A DNA stretch of 64,000 bases from Opitutia bacterium. GTDB taxonomy: Bacteria > Verrucomicrobiota > Verrucomicrobiia > Opitutales > Opitutaceae. The stretch lies in the NCBI GenBank assembly GCA_016187925.1, contig JACPIS010000039.1, positions 62,001-126,000 on the forward strand, in the 5' to 3' direction. Positions 1 to 8,767 of the stretch are shown piece after piece. Within the stretch, counting starts at the first letter, position 1. The number at the start of each line of letters is the position of its first letter. Made by a program: the position numbers and the translations under genes. The notes under the pieces are model-generated. The model made no database searches. It had not been told where the DNA came from and was given only the letters and a program-made list of their open reading frames with translations.

Positions 1-1
1 C

Positions 2-607
2 GAGGCGCGCGCACTGGCGCGCGGCACCCGGGCCGCGCTCGCCTGCGCGGAACTGGCGCGGCGTGATCCGGATTTCTTCGCGCCGAATGACGCTGATCCC
101 TCCCTCCTGCCCACGGTCGATCTCGAAGTGGCGCTGGCCGGCAACCTGACCCCCCAGCAGGTGGCGTGGCGCACGTGGGAAACCGGACCACTTGTAGCAC
201 CCGCTATCCCACCGGTACCGCCGACCTGGGCGGCCATCCGGGCACGACCGCAAAATACCCGCGCCGCGGTGGAGTTCGACGTCTTTCATCTGCCCGCTCC
301 GGTCTCGGATGGCGGCCGCCCGTATTTCCCGCGCATGGCCCTGATGGCCGACGGCGAGAGCGGCTACATCTACGCGGCGGAAATGACCGGTCCTCAGTGC
401 CCTTGGACCGACCTGGTGGTCGCGGCCTGGAGCAAGGCGCTGGGCACAGCGCAACGGCGTCCCGGCGTCATCGCCATCCGGCGTCCCGAGTGGATTTCCA
501 CACTGACCCCGCTCGCGGCGCAACTCGGTATCACGCTGGAGCTGCGCGACGAGCTGCCGTTCATCGACGAGGCGGGCGCATCGCTCGCTCGCTTCGGAAT
601 GCGTTGA
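2..607 (+). CDS. Hypothetical protein, 5' truncated by window edge
   Basis: The reading frame is open from the first bases of the window to a TGA at 605-607, so about 201 C-terminal residues are visible and the true start lies outside. An internal GTG at 128 is possible but the upstream frame (rich in Ala, Arg and Leu) reads as protein. The C-terminal part contains GGRPYFPRMALMADGESGY and a region ending in RPGVIAIRRPEW, which resembles the DUF6930-type domain; this is a tentative recognition. No signal peptide or membrane segment is visible. The next gene follows on the same strand after 19 bases, so the two may be co-transcribed. Confidence 0.6.
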   Translation, partial: EARALARGTRAALACAELARRDPDFFAPNDADPSLLPTVDLEVALAGNLTPQQVAWRTWETGPLVAPAIPPVPPTWAAIRARPQNTRAAVEFDVFHLPAPVSDGGRPYFPRMALMADGESGYIYAAEMTGPQCPWTDLVVAAWSKALGTAQRRPGVIAIRRPEWISTLTPLAAQLGITLELRDELPFIDEAGASLARFGMR

Positions 608-626
608 ACCCGAGGGCGCGAGTCAC

Positions 627-1619
627 ATGCAGCGCGCATCGCGATTTCAGGTTTCCGACCACTGCGACGGCCGGCGGTTTTTCAATCCACCCGGTCAGCC
701 CCAGGCCCGCTCGTTCTGGCAACTGCCGCGCTGGTGGTATCAGCAGACCGTGCTCGGACACGGCACCGCCTGGCCGAAGCAGCTCCCGCCGCCGCGCCGC
801 CCGCAACTGCCCGCCCGCGTGCCGCCGGGACAGGTGGCGGTCACGTTCATCGGCCACTCGACCTTCCTGCTGCAATTCGCGGGGCTGACCGTGCTGACCG
901 ATCCCGTCTTCGCGACCTACGCCGGTCCGTTCGGTCGGCTCGGGCCGCGCCGCGTCCGCCCGCCGGCCCTGAAGTTGGAAGAGCTGCCGCCGGTGGACGT
1001 CGTGCTCTTCAGCCACAACCACTACGACCACCTCGACCTCGCCACGTTGCGGTGGCTCGCGCGTGAGCGCCGGCCGCGATTCGTGACTTCGTTGGGCAAC
1101 AAGCCCTGGCTGGAGGCGCGCGGCGTGACGAACGTCGTCGAACTCGACTGGTGGCAAGCCGCCGACGCTGCTCCCGGGCTGCGCGTCACCGGCACACCCG
1201 CGCAGCACTTCGCCGCCCGCGCGCCGTGGGACCGTTGCCGCACGCTCTGGAACGGATTCGCACTGCACACGCCGCATGGCGCGGTGTTCTTCTGCGGTGA
1301 TTCCGGCTGGGCGCCGCATTTTGCCGAGCTCAACCGCCGGTACGGCGCGCCCGATCTCGCCCTGCTGCCCATCGGCGCCTACGAGCCGCGCTGGTTCATG
1401 ACGCCCGTGCATATGAATCCCGACGAAGCCGTCCGCGCGCACCTGGCCCTCGGGGCGCGCCGCTCGCTCGGCATGCACTTCGGCACCTTCCAGCTCACCA
1501 ACGAAGGCATCGACGCACCGCTGCAAGCGCTCGCGGCGGCGCGAAAGACGCACGGTGTGGCGGCGGACGCCTTCGACACGCTGGACTTCGGGGAAACGCG
1601 GCTGCTGGTGCTGCGCTGA
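627..1619 (+). CDS. MBL-fold metallo-hydrolase, NAPE-PLD-like
   Basis: A 330-residue member of the metallo-beta-lactamase fold close to N-acyl-phosphatidylethanolamine phospholipase D and UlaG-like lactonases. The zinc motif HNHYDH sits at residues 130-135, preceded by the family signatures FIGHSTFLLQ (about 74-83) and TDPVF. Further metal ligands fit CGDSGW (about residue 225) and MHFGTF near the C-terminus, with the NAPE-PLD-like PIGAYEPRWF before it. Family members cleave phospholipid or lactone-phosphate substrates; the actual substrate here cannot be told from sequence. No clear signal peptide, so probably cytoplasmic or peripherally membrane-associated. The ATG at 627 gives a full-length family member. 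Confidence 0.88.
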   Translation: MQRASRFQVSDHCDGRRFFNPPGQPQARSFWQLPRWWYQQTVLGHGTAWPKQLPPPRRPQLPARVPPGQVAVTFIGHSTFLLQFAGLTVLTDPVFATYAGPFGRLGPRRVRPPALKLEELPPVDVVLFSHNHYDHLDLATLRWLARERRPRFVTSLGNKPWLEARGVTNVVELDWWQAADAAPGLRVTGTPAQHFAARAPWDRCRTLWNGFALHTPHGAVFFCGDSGWAPHFAELNRRYGAPDLALLPIGAYEPRWFMTPVHMNPDEAVRAHLALGARRSLGMHFGTFQLTNEGIDAPLQALAAARKTHGVAADAFDTLDFGETRLLVLR

Positions 1620-1700
1620 TCCGCGCCCGCGGCAACAGGCTTGCCTCGTTTTCGCTACCGCGTATCCGTTTTGGCCGCGGGCCGCCTCCTTCCCTTCGCC

Positions 1701-2948
1701 ATGAAACTACCCTTGATTGCGCTGCTGGCGCTGTCGCTGGCGGGCAATGCCGTCCTCGCCTATCTCGCCTTTTCACCCACCCTGGTCCAACCGGCCGCTC
1801 CATCCGTCGTCCCACCGGCCTCCGCCACCCGCCGGACAGAATCAGGGACGCCCCACGCGGTCGCCGCGGACACGCCGGCCAGGGCCGCCGCGCCCGCCCC
1901 CGGGGCGAAGTGGCGCTCGCCCCGCTCCGATCACGAGATCCACGCGCTCGTCGCGGACCTTCGTTCGGCGGGTTTTCCGGGTGCGGTCGTGCGCGCCGTC
2001 GTTAACCAGTTGCTGGCCGAACGCTACGCCGCGCTGCAACCCGATGCCTCCCTGCCGTACTGGAAACGCGGCTTCTCCAATCCCGAGTTGCTCGACGCCC
2101 AGCAGGCGCTCAACCGGGAGAAGCAAAAGGAGACCGATGCGCTGCTGGGCCCGGACGCGCGCCCCTCCGCCGTGCTCGACGCCCCCACCCGCGAGCGCCG
2201 CTACGGCACGCTCAACGACGAGCAGGTCGATGCGGTCGTGAAGATCGAGCACGACTACAACGATGTCCGCACGAAGCTGAATGCGCAGCGCGAGAACGGC
2301 GCGCCGGGCCTCAACAATCTCATGCAGCAGATGGCCACGCTCGAAAAAGAAAAGGCCGCCGATCTCGCCGCGGTGCTGAGCCCGGCCGAGCTGGAGCAAT
2401 ACGAGATGCGCAACTCCCAGACCGCCTCCCGGCTGATAAATTACCTGGGCAAAGTAGATCTCAACGAGAGCGAGTATGCCGCCGTGTACCGCCTGCAAAA
2501 ATCCTTCGATGACGCCAACCCCCAGCAGGCGATCTCCTCGCCCGCCGCCTACGCCCAGCGCCAGGCCGCGACGCTGGCCGCAAGCGAGCAGATCCGCACG
2601 GTGCTGGGCGAGGACCGGTTCTACAAATATGCCGAGGCCGCGGATTTCGCCTACGCCAATGTCGCGCGTTTCGCCGCCAAGTATCCCGCCATCACCCCCG
2701 CGGTGAGCTATCAGGTTTACCAGCTGCAAGCCGAGTTGCAGCGGGTCATGCTGCCGCCCGCGGGCGGGGGTGGTCCGCCGAATGCGGCGCGGATCCAGGA
2801 GCTGCGCACCCAATCCGATGCGGCCAACCAAAAGCTCGAGGCGCTGATCGGCCCCGAGGCCGCCGAAGCTTATCGGAAGGACGGCCTCGGCCGTGTTTTC
2901 GGGGCGTTTCGCAACCAACCGCGACCGGCGAGTCCGACCGGCGGTTGA
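1701..2948 (+). CDS. Hypothetical membrane-anchored or secreted protein
   Basis: A 415-residue protein. I chose the ATG at 1701 over an in-frame TTG at 1641 because it places a classic hydrophobic N-terminus (MKLPLIALLALSLAGNAVLA) at residue 1. Pro/Ala-rich residues follow to about residue 70, then a long charged, helical region with repeated Gln/Glu/Lys-rich segments (for example LNREKQKETDALLG and MATLEKEKAADLAAVLSPAE). This pattern resembles secreted, helix-rich proteins that are common in Verrucomicrobiota, but I recognise no named domain. It converges with the next gene, whose stop is 18 bases away. Confidence 0.75.
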   Translation: MKLPLIALLALSLAGNAVLAYLAFSPTLVQPAAPSVVPPASATRRTESGTPHAVAADTPARAAAPAPGAKWRSPRSDHEIHALVADLRSAGFPGAVVRAVVNQLLAERYAALQPDASLPYWKRGFSNPELLDAQQALNREKQKETDALLGPDARPSAVLDAPTRERRYGTLNDEQVDAVVKIEHDYNDVRTKLNAQRENGAPGLNNLMQQMATLEKEKAADLAAVLSPAELEQYEMRNSQTASRLINYLGKVDLNESEYAAVYRLQKSFDDANPQQAISSPAAYAQRQAATLAASEQIRTVLGEDRFYKYAEAADFAYANVARFAAKYPAITPAVSYQVYQLQAELQRVMLPPAGGGGPPNAARIQELRTQSDAANQKLEALIGPEAAEAYRKDGLGRVFGAFRNQPRPASPTGG

Positions 2949-2965
2949 GGCGGGCGCCGGTCTCT

Positions 2966-3799
2966 TCAGCGCTGGTGCCCGGTGTGCCCGTCGGACGGAC
3001 GATCCTTGGGCGGCTCCTGCGTGCGCGGACGGTTGCGGTATTCGGCGCCGCGGCGGATGTCGTTCCTCATGTCTTCCTCCGACATGCCCTTGTCGATGAT
3101 CTGATTCCGGTAGTGGTCGAGGCCGCGCGCGTCGGGCTCGCGGCCGAGCAGGTCGCGGTAGGCGCGAGCGATCATGGCGTTCACCACCGGGCCGCGGTAT
3201 TCTTCGCTGCGGCGGAGCGCGTCGCGCACCATCTGCTCGGTCCAGCCCTGGTCGATCATGCGGCTGCGGAAGGAGCGCAGCCCGGACTCGTCCGGCGCGC
3301 GCTGCAAAATGTCCTGATAGGCGCGCCGCACGATCTTGGTGGGGTCGCCGCCGCTCCAACCCGGCCGGCCGCCGTCGCCCGGGCCGCGCTCAGGCCCGTG
3401 CTCCGGACGGCGGCCCTCGACGCGCACGGAGGATATCTGGTCGTTCCACGAAAGCGGACGGTCGAGCAGGCCGAGATCGGCGAGGTTGCGCACATCGCGC
3501 GTCACCCGCAGGACGTCGCCGCGGTAACGGGCGTCGAGGAAGAGCCGGGCCTCCGCGCCTCGCTCGACGCGGATGGACGAGACACGGTCGTTGGCGCGCC
3601 GGCCGTTGTCGAAGTTCACGTGTTCGAGGTTGTCGAGCGACTCGCCGGGATGCAGCACGATGGCGCCGCCGCGGAAATCGGACTTCTCATAGAGGATGAC
3701 ATGCGGGCCGTCGGGGCAGTATTCGCCGGCCTCGTGATTCGCGCGGGCCGGCGGCAGAACCGTCGCGCCGAGGGCGAGGAGGAGCATCACGCGGTTCAT
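2966..3799 (-). CDS. Beta/gamma-crystallin-like protein with two DUF4214-type repeats
   Basis: A 277-residue exported protein with signal peptide MNRVMLLLALGATVLPPARA. Residues about 30-125 hold two beta/gamma-crystallin-like Greek-key motifs (VILYEKSDFRGGAIVL and ARLFLDARYRGDVLRV), often Ca2+-binding folds. After a Gly/Pro/Arg-rich linker, residues about 160-260 contain two copies of a helical repeat with the pattern YQDILQRAPDESGLRSF and YRDLLGREPDARGLDHY, each followed by a WTEQMVRDALRRSEEY-type segment. That pattern is the DUF4214 signature seen in surface and secreted proteins. The tail is polar and Pro-rich. It lies 31 bases downstream of nadB on the same strand and may be read through from it, without obvious functional connection. 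Confidence 0.8.
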   Translation of the reverse strand: MNRVMLLLALGATVLPPARANHEAGEYCPDGPHVILYEKSDFRGGAIVLHPGESLDNLEHVNFDNGRRANDRVSSIRVERGAEARLFLDARYRGDVLRVTRDVRNLADLGLLDRPLSWNDQISSVRVEGRRPEHGPERGPGDGGRPGWSGGDPTKIVRRAYQDILQRAPDESGLRSFRSRMIDQGWTEQMVRDALRRSEEYRGPVVNAMIARAYRDLLGREPDARGLDHYRNQIIDKGMSEEDMRNDIRRGAEYRNRPRTQEPPKDRPSDGHTGHQR

Positions 3800-3830
3800 G
3801 CCGGTGAGACGAACATCCGGTGGGTTTTAT

Positions 3831-5387
3831 TCAACTTTCTTCGACCACGTAGTGGCAGCCCTTGCTCACGGGGTTCAGCGCGGCGGCATACACGACGAGG
3901 AGGGCGGTCTGCACGGCGTTGCGCAGCTCGATGAGGTCGCGCGTCGGCCGGCAGTCGCGGTAGAAGGCTTGGATGTCCTCGCGCAGCTCGAGCAGGATGC
4001 GGCGGGCGCGGGCCAGCCGCCGCGGCGAGCGGATGATGCCGGCGTAGTTCCACATCGTCTGCTGGATCTGCTCGAGATCCTGGCGCACGAGCAGCGGATC
4101 GGGCGACTTGTCCGGGCTGCGCCACTCGCGCGGCACCGGCAGCCGGAAATGGTTGGCGCGCAGCTCGGCGATGTCGGCCTGCGCGGTGGCCCTGGCGCTG
4201 ACGACGCACTCGAGCAGGGAGGTGCTGGCGAGGCGGTTGGCGCCATGCAGACCGGTGCAGGCGGTCTCACCGATGGCGTTGAGATGGCGGACGTTCGTCC
4301 GGCCGCGCAGATCGGCGTGTACGCCGCCGCAGGAGAAATGCGCCGCGGGCACCACCGGGATGCGCTCGCGCGTGATGTCCACGCCCTCGGCCAGGCATCG
4401 TTCATAAATGCCCGGGAAACGTTCGCGGATGAACTCCGGCTTCAGCGCCGACAGGTCGAGATAGACGCAGAAGTCGCCGGTGTGCGCGAGGTGCTGCCGG
4501 ATGGCGCGGGCCACCACGTCGCGCGGTGCGAGCGAGCCGCGCGGGTGCGCGCCGTCCATGAAGCGGCGGCCGGCCGCGTCGACCAGCACGGCGCCTTCGC
4601 CGCGCAACGCCTCGGTGATGAGGAAGGGCTGCGCGCCCTTCTTGAAAAACACCGTCGGGTGGAACTGCACGTATTCGAGGTCGATGAGCCGCGCGCCGAC
4701 GCGGTAGGCCATCGCCACGCCGTGGCCGACGCTGCCGGGCTGGTTGGTCGTGTGCAGGAAAATCCCTCCCAGGCCGCCGGTCGCGAGGATCGTTTTTTTC
4801 GCCACGAAGGCGGCCACCTCGCCGGACGCCGTGTCGAGCGCGTAGCAACCGAAGCAGGTCAGCGGCTCGTAGCGGTCGCGCGGATCCTCGGCGTTGTGCG
4901 AAAGCGTGAGCAGGTCGATGGCCGCGCAGCTGCGCCGGCGCGTGATGCCGGGCGTGGCATCGACGCGGCGGGCGACGGTTTCGAGGATCGCGTGGCCGGT
5001 CGTGTCCTTGTGGTGGATGATGCGGCGGGAGCTGTGCCCGCCCTCGCGGGTCAAATCGAGCCCGCCCGACGGCTCGCGGTCGAAATCCACGTGCAGCGTG
5101 TCGAGCAACAGCTCCTTCACCACGGCAGGGCCTTCGCGCACGAGCTGGTCGACGGCCGCGGGATTGGCCACGCCGGCGCTGGCCTCGAGGATGTCGCGCG
5201 CGAGTTGCTGCGGATCGGGCGAGGTGTCGTAGATGATGCCGCCCTGCGCGCGGTCGCTGTTGGCCTCGAGTGGTTCGCCGAGCGAAAGGAGTTCGACCTT
5301 CAATCCCGCCGCGGCGGCGTGCAAGGCGTAGGCCGAGCCCGCGAGCCCGGCACCGATGACGAGGCAGTCAGTCTGGATGGTCTTCAT
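3831..5387 (-). CDS. nadB: L-aspartate oxidase
   Basis: Flavoprotein of 518 residues that oxidises L-aspartate to iminoaspartate, the first step of de novo NAD synthesis. The N-terminus has the FAD-binding dinucleotide fold VIGAGLAGSAYALHAA (residues about 11-26), then the family motif DRAQGGI. The succinate-dehydrogenase/fumarate-reductase flavoprotein core carries GGLGGIF, EYVQFHPTVFF and the ALRGEGAVLVD segment; the helical C-terminal domain ends with RDLIELRNAVQTAL. Length is typical of NadB. It is the last of the three nad genes (nadA-nadC-nadB), 27 bases after nadC, so probably one transcript. Confidence 0.95.
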   Translation of the reverse strand: MKTIQTDCLVIGAGLAGSAYALHAAAAGLKVELLSLGEPLEANSDRAQGGIIYDTSPDPQQLARDILEASAGVANPAAVDQLVREGPAVVKELLLDTLHVDFDREPSGGLDLTREGGHSSRRIIHHKDTTGHAILETVARRVDATPGITRRRSCAAIDLLTLSHNAEDPRDRYEPLTCFGCYALDTASGEVAAFVAKKTILATGGLGGIFLHTTNQPGSVGHGVAMAYRVGARLIDLEYVQFHPTVFFKKGAQPFLITEALRGEGAVLVDAAGRRFMDGAHPRGSLAPRDVVARAIRQHLAHTGDFCVYLDLSALKPEFIRERFPGIYERCLAEGVDITRERIPVVPAAHFSCGGVHADLRGRTNVRHLNAIGETACTGLHGANRLASTSLLECVVSARATAQADIAELRANHFRLPVPREWRSPDKSPDPLLVRQDLEQIQQTMWNYAGIIRSPRRLARARRILLELREDIQAFYRDCRPTRDLIELRNAVQTALLVVYAAALNPVSKGCHYVVEES

Positions 5388-5414
5388 CGCGGGCGGGATC
5401 GATCCGGGGCGGCG

Positions 5415-6260
5415 TTACTTTTTGCGCGCCGGCTGGAGATCCAGGCTGAGGTCGGCGGCGATCGCGGAGTGGGTGAGCGCGCCGATGCTGATGACGTCGA
5501 CGCCGGGCACCGCGTAGTCGCGCAGCGTCTCGAACTTCACGCCGCCGGACACCTCGACCGTCGCGCGGCCGGCGATGAGCTTTACCGCGGCGCGCACCTG
5601 CGCGGGCGTCATGTTGTCGAGCAGGATGACATCGGCCCCGGCGCGGCAGGCCTCCTTCACCTCGGCGGTGGTCTTGGCCTCGACCTCGATCTTGGCCAGA
5701 TGCGGCGCGGCGGCGCGGCAGAGCCGCACGGCCTTGGTCAGGGAGCCGGCGGCGGCGATGTGGTTGTCCTTGATGAGCACATGCTCGCCGAGCGAGCTGC
5801 GGTGATTGCAGCAACCGCCGGTGCGCACGGCGTATTTCTCAAGGGCGCGCCAGCCGGGCGTGGTCTTGCGTGTGTCGACGATGCGTACGCCGGTGCCCGC
5901 GACGGCGTCGGCGTAACGGCGTGCCTGCGTCGCGACGCCGCTGAGGCGCTGGAGGAAATTCAACGCGGTGCGCTCGGCCGTGAGCAACGCCGCCGTGGGG
6001 CCTTCGAGGCGCAGGACGGCCGCGCCCTTTTTCACGCGGTCGCCATCGCGGGCGAGCGGCGAGACCTTGATCGCCGGGTCGACGCGCGTGAAGACGAGCG
6101 CGGCGACATCGAGGCCGCAGATAACGAGGTCCTGCTTGGCGTCGATGATGGCGCGGCTGCGGTGCCTCGGCGGGAAAATCGCGCGGCTCGTGACGTCGCC
6201 AAGGCCGGCGTCTTCCTCCAGGGCGAGATCGATCAAGTGGTCGGTACGGGGTGTGAGCAT
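5415..6260 (-). CDS. nadC: Nicotinate-nucleotide diphosphorylase (carboxylating)
   Basis: Quinolinate phosphoribosyltransferase, 281 residues: converts quinolinate and PRPP to nicotinate mononucleotide, CO2 and pyrophosphate. Visible signatures are the N-terminal LALEEDAGLGDVTSRAIF, the catalytic VDTRKTTPGWRALEKYAV and the GGCCNHR segment, KIEVEAKTTAEVKEA, and the barrel-end ADVILLDNMTP followed by VEVSGGV. The length fits the family. It sits between nadA (59 bases upstream, with a perfect inverted repeat in the gap) and nadB (27 bases downstream), completing a contiguous aspartate-to-NaMN pathway. Confidence 0.96.
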   Translation of the reverse strand: MLTPRTDHLIDLALEEDAGLGDVTSRAIFPPRHRSRAIIDAKQDLVICGLDVAALVFTRVDPAIKVSPLARDGDRVKKGAAVLRLEGPTAALLTAERTALNFLQRLSGVATQARRYADAVAGTGVRIVDTRKTTPGWRALEKYAVRTGGCCNHRSSLGEHVLIKDNHIAAAGSLTKAVRLCRAAAPHLAKIEVEAKTTAEVKEACRAGADVILLDNMTPAQVRAAVKLIAGRATVEVSGGVKFETLRDYAVPGVDVISIGALTHSAIAADLSLDLQPARKK

Positions 6261-6277
6261 GGGAATCGGGTGGTGCC

Positions 6278-6306
6278 GAACATGTCACCCATTAAGTGAC
6301 ATGTTC
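6278..6306. promoter_or_regulatory. Perfect inverted repeat between nadA and nadC
   Basis: Arms GAACATGTCAC (6278-6288) and GTGACATGTTC (6296-6306) are perfectly complementary around the 7-base centre CCATTAA. There is no T-run on either side, so it is a poor intrinsic terminator. It is 18 bases upstream of the nadC start and 13 bases beyond the nadA stop. It could be an operator, an mRNA-processing hairpin, or an internal promoter element. The core TGTCA-N9-TGACA recurs in the gap before the ECF sigma gene at 55302-55318. Confidence 0.6.
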
Positions 6307-6319
6307 TCGGAGCGCGGGG

Positions 6320-7378
6320 TCAGTCCTTCGGGGCGAGTTCGAACATCCGTTCGATGCAGCGGGCGGCGCGGCGGCGGATGTCCTCGTCGAGCGTGACGAT
6401 CTGCTCCGGGCGCGGGGCGCGCAGGGCGTCGCGCACTTTCTCAAGCGAGTTGAGCTTCATGTAGGGACAGAGCCGGCAGCCGCCGATGAAATGTTTCTCG
6501 GGCGCCTCGACCTGCAGGCGGCCGACGAGCCCGCACTCGGTGAGCATGAGGAAATAGGGCGCGGTCGTGGTCTTCACGTATTTCATCATCGCGCCGGTGC
6601 TGCCCACGAAATCCGCCGCCGCCGCGACCTCCGGCGTACATTCGGGATGGGCGACGACCTTCAGCCCGGGAAAGCGGACGCGCGCCTCGGCGACGGAGGC
6701 GGCGTCGAAGACATCGTGCACGATGCAGGTGCCGTCGGAGGTGATAATCTCCTTGTCCACGCCGCGGCGCTTGAGTTCGTTGCGGAGGTTATCGCCCATC
6801 AGCCGGTCGGGCACGAAGAGGATGCGCCGCTGCGGCAGCTGCGCGACGATGTCGTAGACGTTGCCCGAAGTGACGCAGACGTCCGACTCGGCCTTCACGT
6901 CGGCGGTGCTGTTGATGTAGCAGACCACCGCGGCGTCGGGATACGCGGCCTTGAGCCGGCGGAGTTGTTCGCCGGTGAGCGAATCCGCCAGCGAGCAGCC
7001 GGAGCCGCGGTCGGGCACGACGACGGTGGCGTGCGGGCTGAGGATTTTCGCCGTCTCGGCCATGAACACGACGCCGGCGAACACGATCTTCTTCGCCTGC
7101 ACGTCGCGCGCCTTGAGGCTGAGGAAGTAGGAGTCGCCCTTGAAGTCGCCCACGCCGTAGATGATCTCCGGCTCGACGTAGGAGTGCGTGAGGATGACGG
7201 CGTCCTGCTCGCGCTTGAGGCGGTTGATCTCGAGGGTCAGCGGCGCGATGCGGCGGCAGGTGTCGATGTTCCACTGGCGGCCCGGCTCGCAGTCCACGTG
7301 CAGGAGCGCACGGAAGAGGCGCTCGGCCTCGGTTTCGAGTTCGGCAGGGGGAAGGGTGGCAAGGGCGGTGGCTTCCAT
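6320..7378 (-). CDS. nadA: Quinolinate synthase
   Basis: Condenses iminoaspartate with dihydroxyacetone phosphate to quinolinate using a [4Fe-4S] cluster. The ATG at 7378 gives 352 residues (MEATALATLPPAELETEAER...); an in-frame start 13 codons upstream seems less likely. Signatures include the repeated-fold segments DAVILTHSYVEPEIIYGVGD and IVFAGVVFMAETAKILSP. The three cluster cysteines fit VVCYINSTAD, AHPECTPEV and GCRLCPYMKLNSL. It is of the longer NadA type with an N-terminal extension. It is first in the nadA-nadC-nadB operon, and the divergent alpha/beta hydrolase starts 137 bases away. Confidence 0.95.
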   Translation of the reverse strand: MEATALATLPPAELETEAERLFRALLHVDCEPGRQWNIDTCRRIAPLTLEINRLKREQDAVILTHSYVEPEIIYGVGDFKGDSYFLSLKARDVQAKKIVFAGVVFMAETAKILSPHATVVVPDRGSGCSLADSLTGEQLRRLKAAYPDAAVVCYINSTADVKAESDVCVTSGNVYDIVAQLPQRRILFVPDRLMGDNLRNELKRRGVDKEIITSDGTCIVHDVFDAASVAEARVRFPGLKVVAHPECTPEVAAAADFVGSTGAMMKYVKTTTAPYFLMLTECGLVGRLQVEAPEKHFIGGCRLCPYMKLNSLEKVRDALRAPRPEQIVTLDEDIRRRAARCIERMFELAPKD

Positions 7379-7515
7379 CGGAAAAGGACAAACTACACCG
7401 GACCGGCGCGGCGTCAAAGCCGCACACGGGGCGGCATGGTCACGGTTCCGGGGTTGTCATCCCGCAAGCCGCTCCCTCATGTTCCGCCTGTTCGTCGACC
7501 GGTCACGCCCGAAGC

Positions 7516-8370
7516 ATGAGCAAAATAATCCAGCAACACATCTTAGCCGAGGATGGGCACGCGCTTGCCGCCCGGTTTTATCTCCCCGCCGATCCGCCGC
7601 GCGGCGCCGTGCTGGTGGTGCCGGCGATGGGTTGCGCCCAAGCCTACTATGCGCCCTTGGCCAACTGGCTGGCCGCGCAAGGCTATCTGGTCGCGACTTT
7701 CGACTACCGCGGCATCGGGCTCTCCCGCCGGGGCAGTCTGCGGGGATTCGCGGCGGACATCATGACCTGGGCCCGGTTCGATTGCGGCGCGATGGTGGCG
7801 GAGCTCGGCCGCCAGGCGCCGGAGGTGCCGCTCTATTGGATCGGCCACAGTCTCGGCGGCCAGATCTTCCCGTTCGTCCCCGGCCGCGAACGCATCCGGA
7901 AGATGGTGACCGTCGCGACCGGCAGCGGTTACTGGCGGGAAAACTCCCCGGCCTTGCGGCGCATGGTGTGGTGGCTGTGGTTCGTCGTCGTGCCGGTGGT
8001 CCTGCCGCTCGCCGGATATTTTCCCGGCAAAAAGCTGCGCAAGGTCGGCGACCTGCCGAAAGGCGTGATGGCCCAGTGGCGGCGCTGGTGCCTGCATCCG
8101 GACTATGCCGCCGGCGCGGAGGGCGCGGACGTCCGCGCGCAATACGCGGCGGTGCGCACGCCGATCACGTCGCTCTCTTTCACCGACGATGAGATGATGT
8201 CGGCGCGGAACATCGAATCGATGCACTCCTTCTACACCAACGCTCCGCGCCGGATGCGCCGGCTGGCCCCGGAGGAAGCGGGCGTGGCGCGCATCGGGCA
8301 CTTCGGCTTTTTTCGCCGGGAATTCCGGGAGACGCTGTGGGCCGGCCTGCTTCTGCCCGAGCTGACCTGA
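7516..8370 (+). CDS. Alpha/beta hydrolase (COG4757-like)
   Basis: A 284-residue alpha/beta-hydrolase. The nucleophile elbow GHSLGG is at residues 110-115 (Ser112), after the oxyanion-region segment VVPAMGCAQAYY (34-45) and the strand/helix FDYRGIGLSRRG. The C-terminal His lies probably in IGHFGFFRREFRE. The middle part, with WRENSPALRRMVWWLWFVVV and PLAGYFPGKKLRKVGDLP, matches the uncharacterised family of predicted hydrolases COG4757/UCP037442. Substrate unknown. It is divergent from nadA and convergent with the small membrane protein that follows (6-base gap). Confidence 0.85.
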   Translation: MSKIIQQHILAEDGHALAARFYLPADPPRGAVLVVPAMGCAQAYYAPLANWLAAQGYLVATFDYRGIGLSRRGSLRGFAADIMTWARFDCGAMVAELGRQAPEVPLYWIGHSLGGQIFPFVPGRERIRKMVTVATGSGYWRENSPALRRMVWWLWFVVVPVVLPLAGYFPGKKLRKVGDLPKGVMAQWRRWCLHPDYAAGAEGADVRAQYAAVRTPITSLSFTDDEMMSARNIESMHSFYTNAPRRMRRLAPEEAGVARIGHFGFFRREFRETLWAGLLLPELT

Positions 8371-8376
8371 ACGCGG

Positions 8377-8643
8377 TTATTTCCCGGCCGGATGCCGCTG
8401 GCGCCAATCCGCCAATTGCCGGCGGGCCTCGTCCAGCTGTGTGGCGATGCGCCCCTTCATCTGTTCGTCCCAGTGCTTTTCGGCCGCGTGCTGCTGGCGT
8501 TCCTCCAACCAGGCAACGTGCTTTTGCAGCCGCTCGATTTCCTGGGCGGGCCGGCGCGGGGCGTTGCGCACCTGCAGCCACGTCAGCCCGAAAATGAGGA
8601 TGGACGTGAAGGTGACCAGGAGGATGGCAAGTGCCTCGGGCAT
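8377..8643 (-). CDS. Small single-pass membrane protein with coiled coil
   Basis: An 88-residue protein starting at the ATG 8643 (MPEALAILLVTFTSILIFGL). Residues 1-21 form one transmembrane helix; the rest is a charged amphipathic helix (EIERLQKHVAWLEERQQHAA) likely to form a coiled coil facing the cytoplasm. The look is that of phage-shock-PspB-like or uncharacterised envelope helper proteins, but it is not recognisably PspB. A longer start 14 codons upstream is possible but lacks a membrane-friendly N-terminus. Confidence 0.6.
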   Translation of the reverse strand: MPEALAILLVTFTSILIFGLTWLQVRNAPRRPAQEIERLQKHVAWLEERQQHAAEKHWDEQMKGRIATQLDEARRQLADWRQRHPAGK

Positions 8644-8767
8644 GGCGTGGTGCCGCGAAACTGCCCGTCCCGGGGCGGCCGGCAAGGGCGTTGCGCCGCC
8701 CGATCACCCTATGAAGTTTCCCGCACGCAGGCCATAAGTCGGCCCTCCGCAGGATCGCGCGCCCGGC

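Noticed and set aside
3798-6299. An 833-codon open frame on the plus strand across nadB and nadC
   Set aside because: It is antisense to clear nad genes, has the low-complexity look of GC-rich shadow frames and no recognisable domain.
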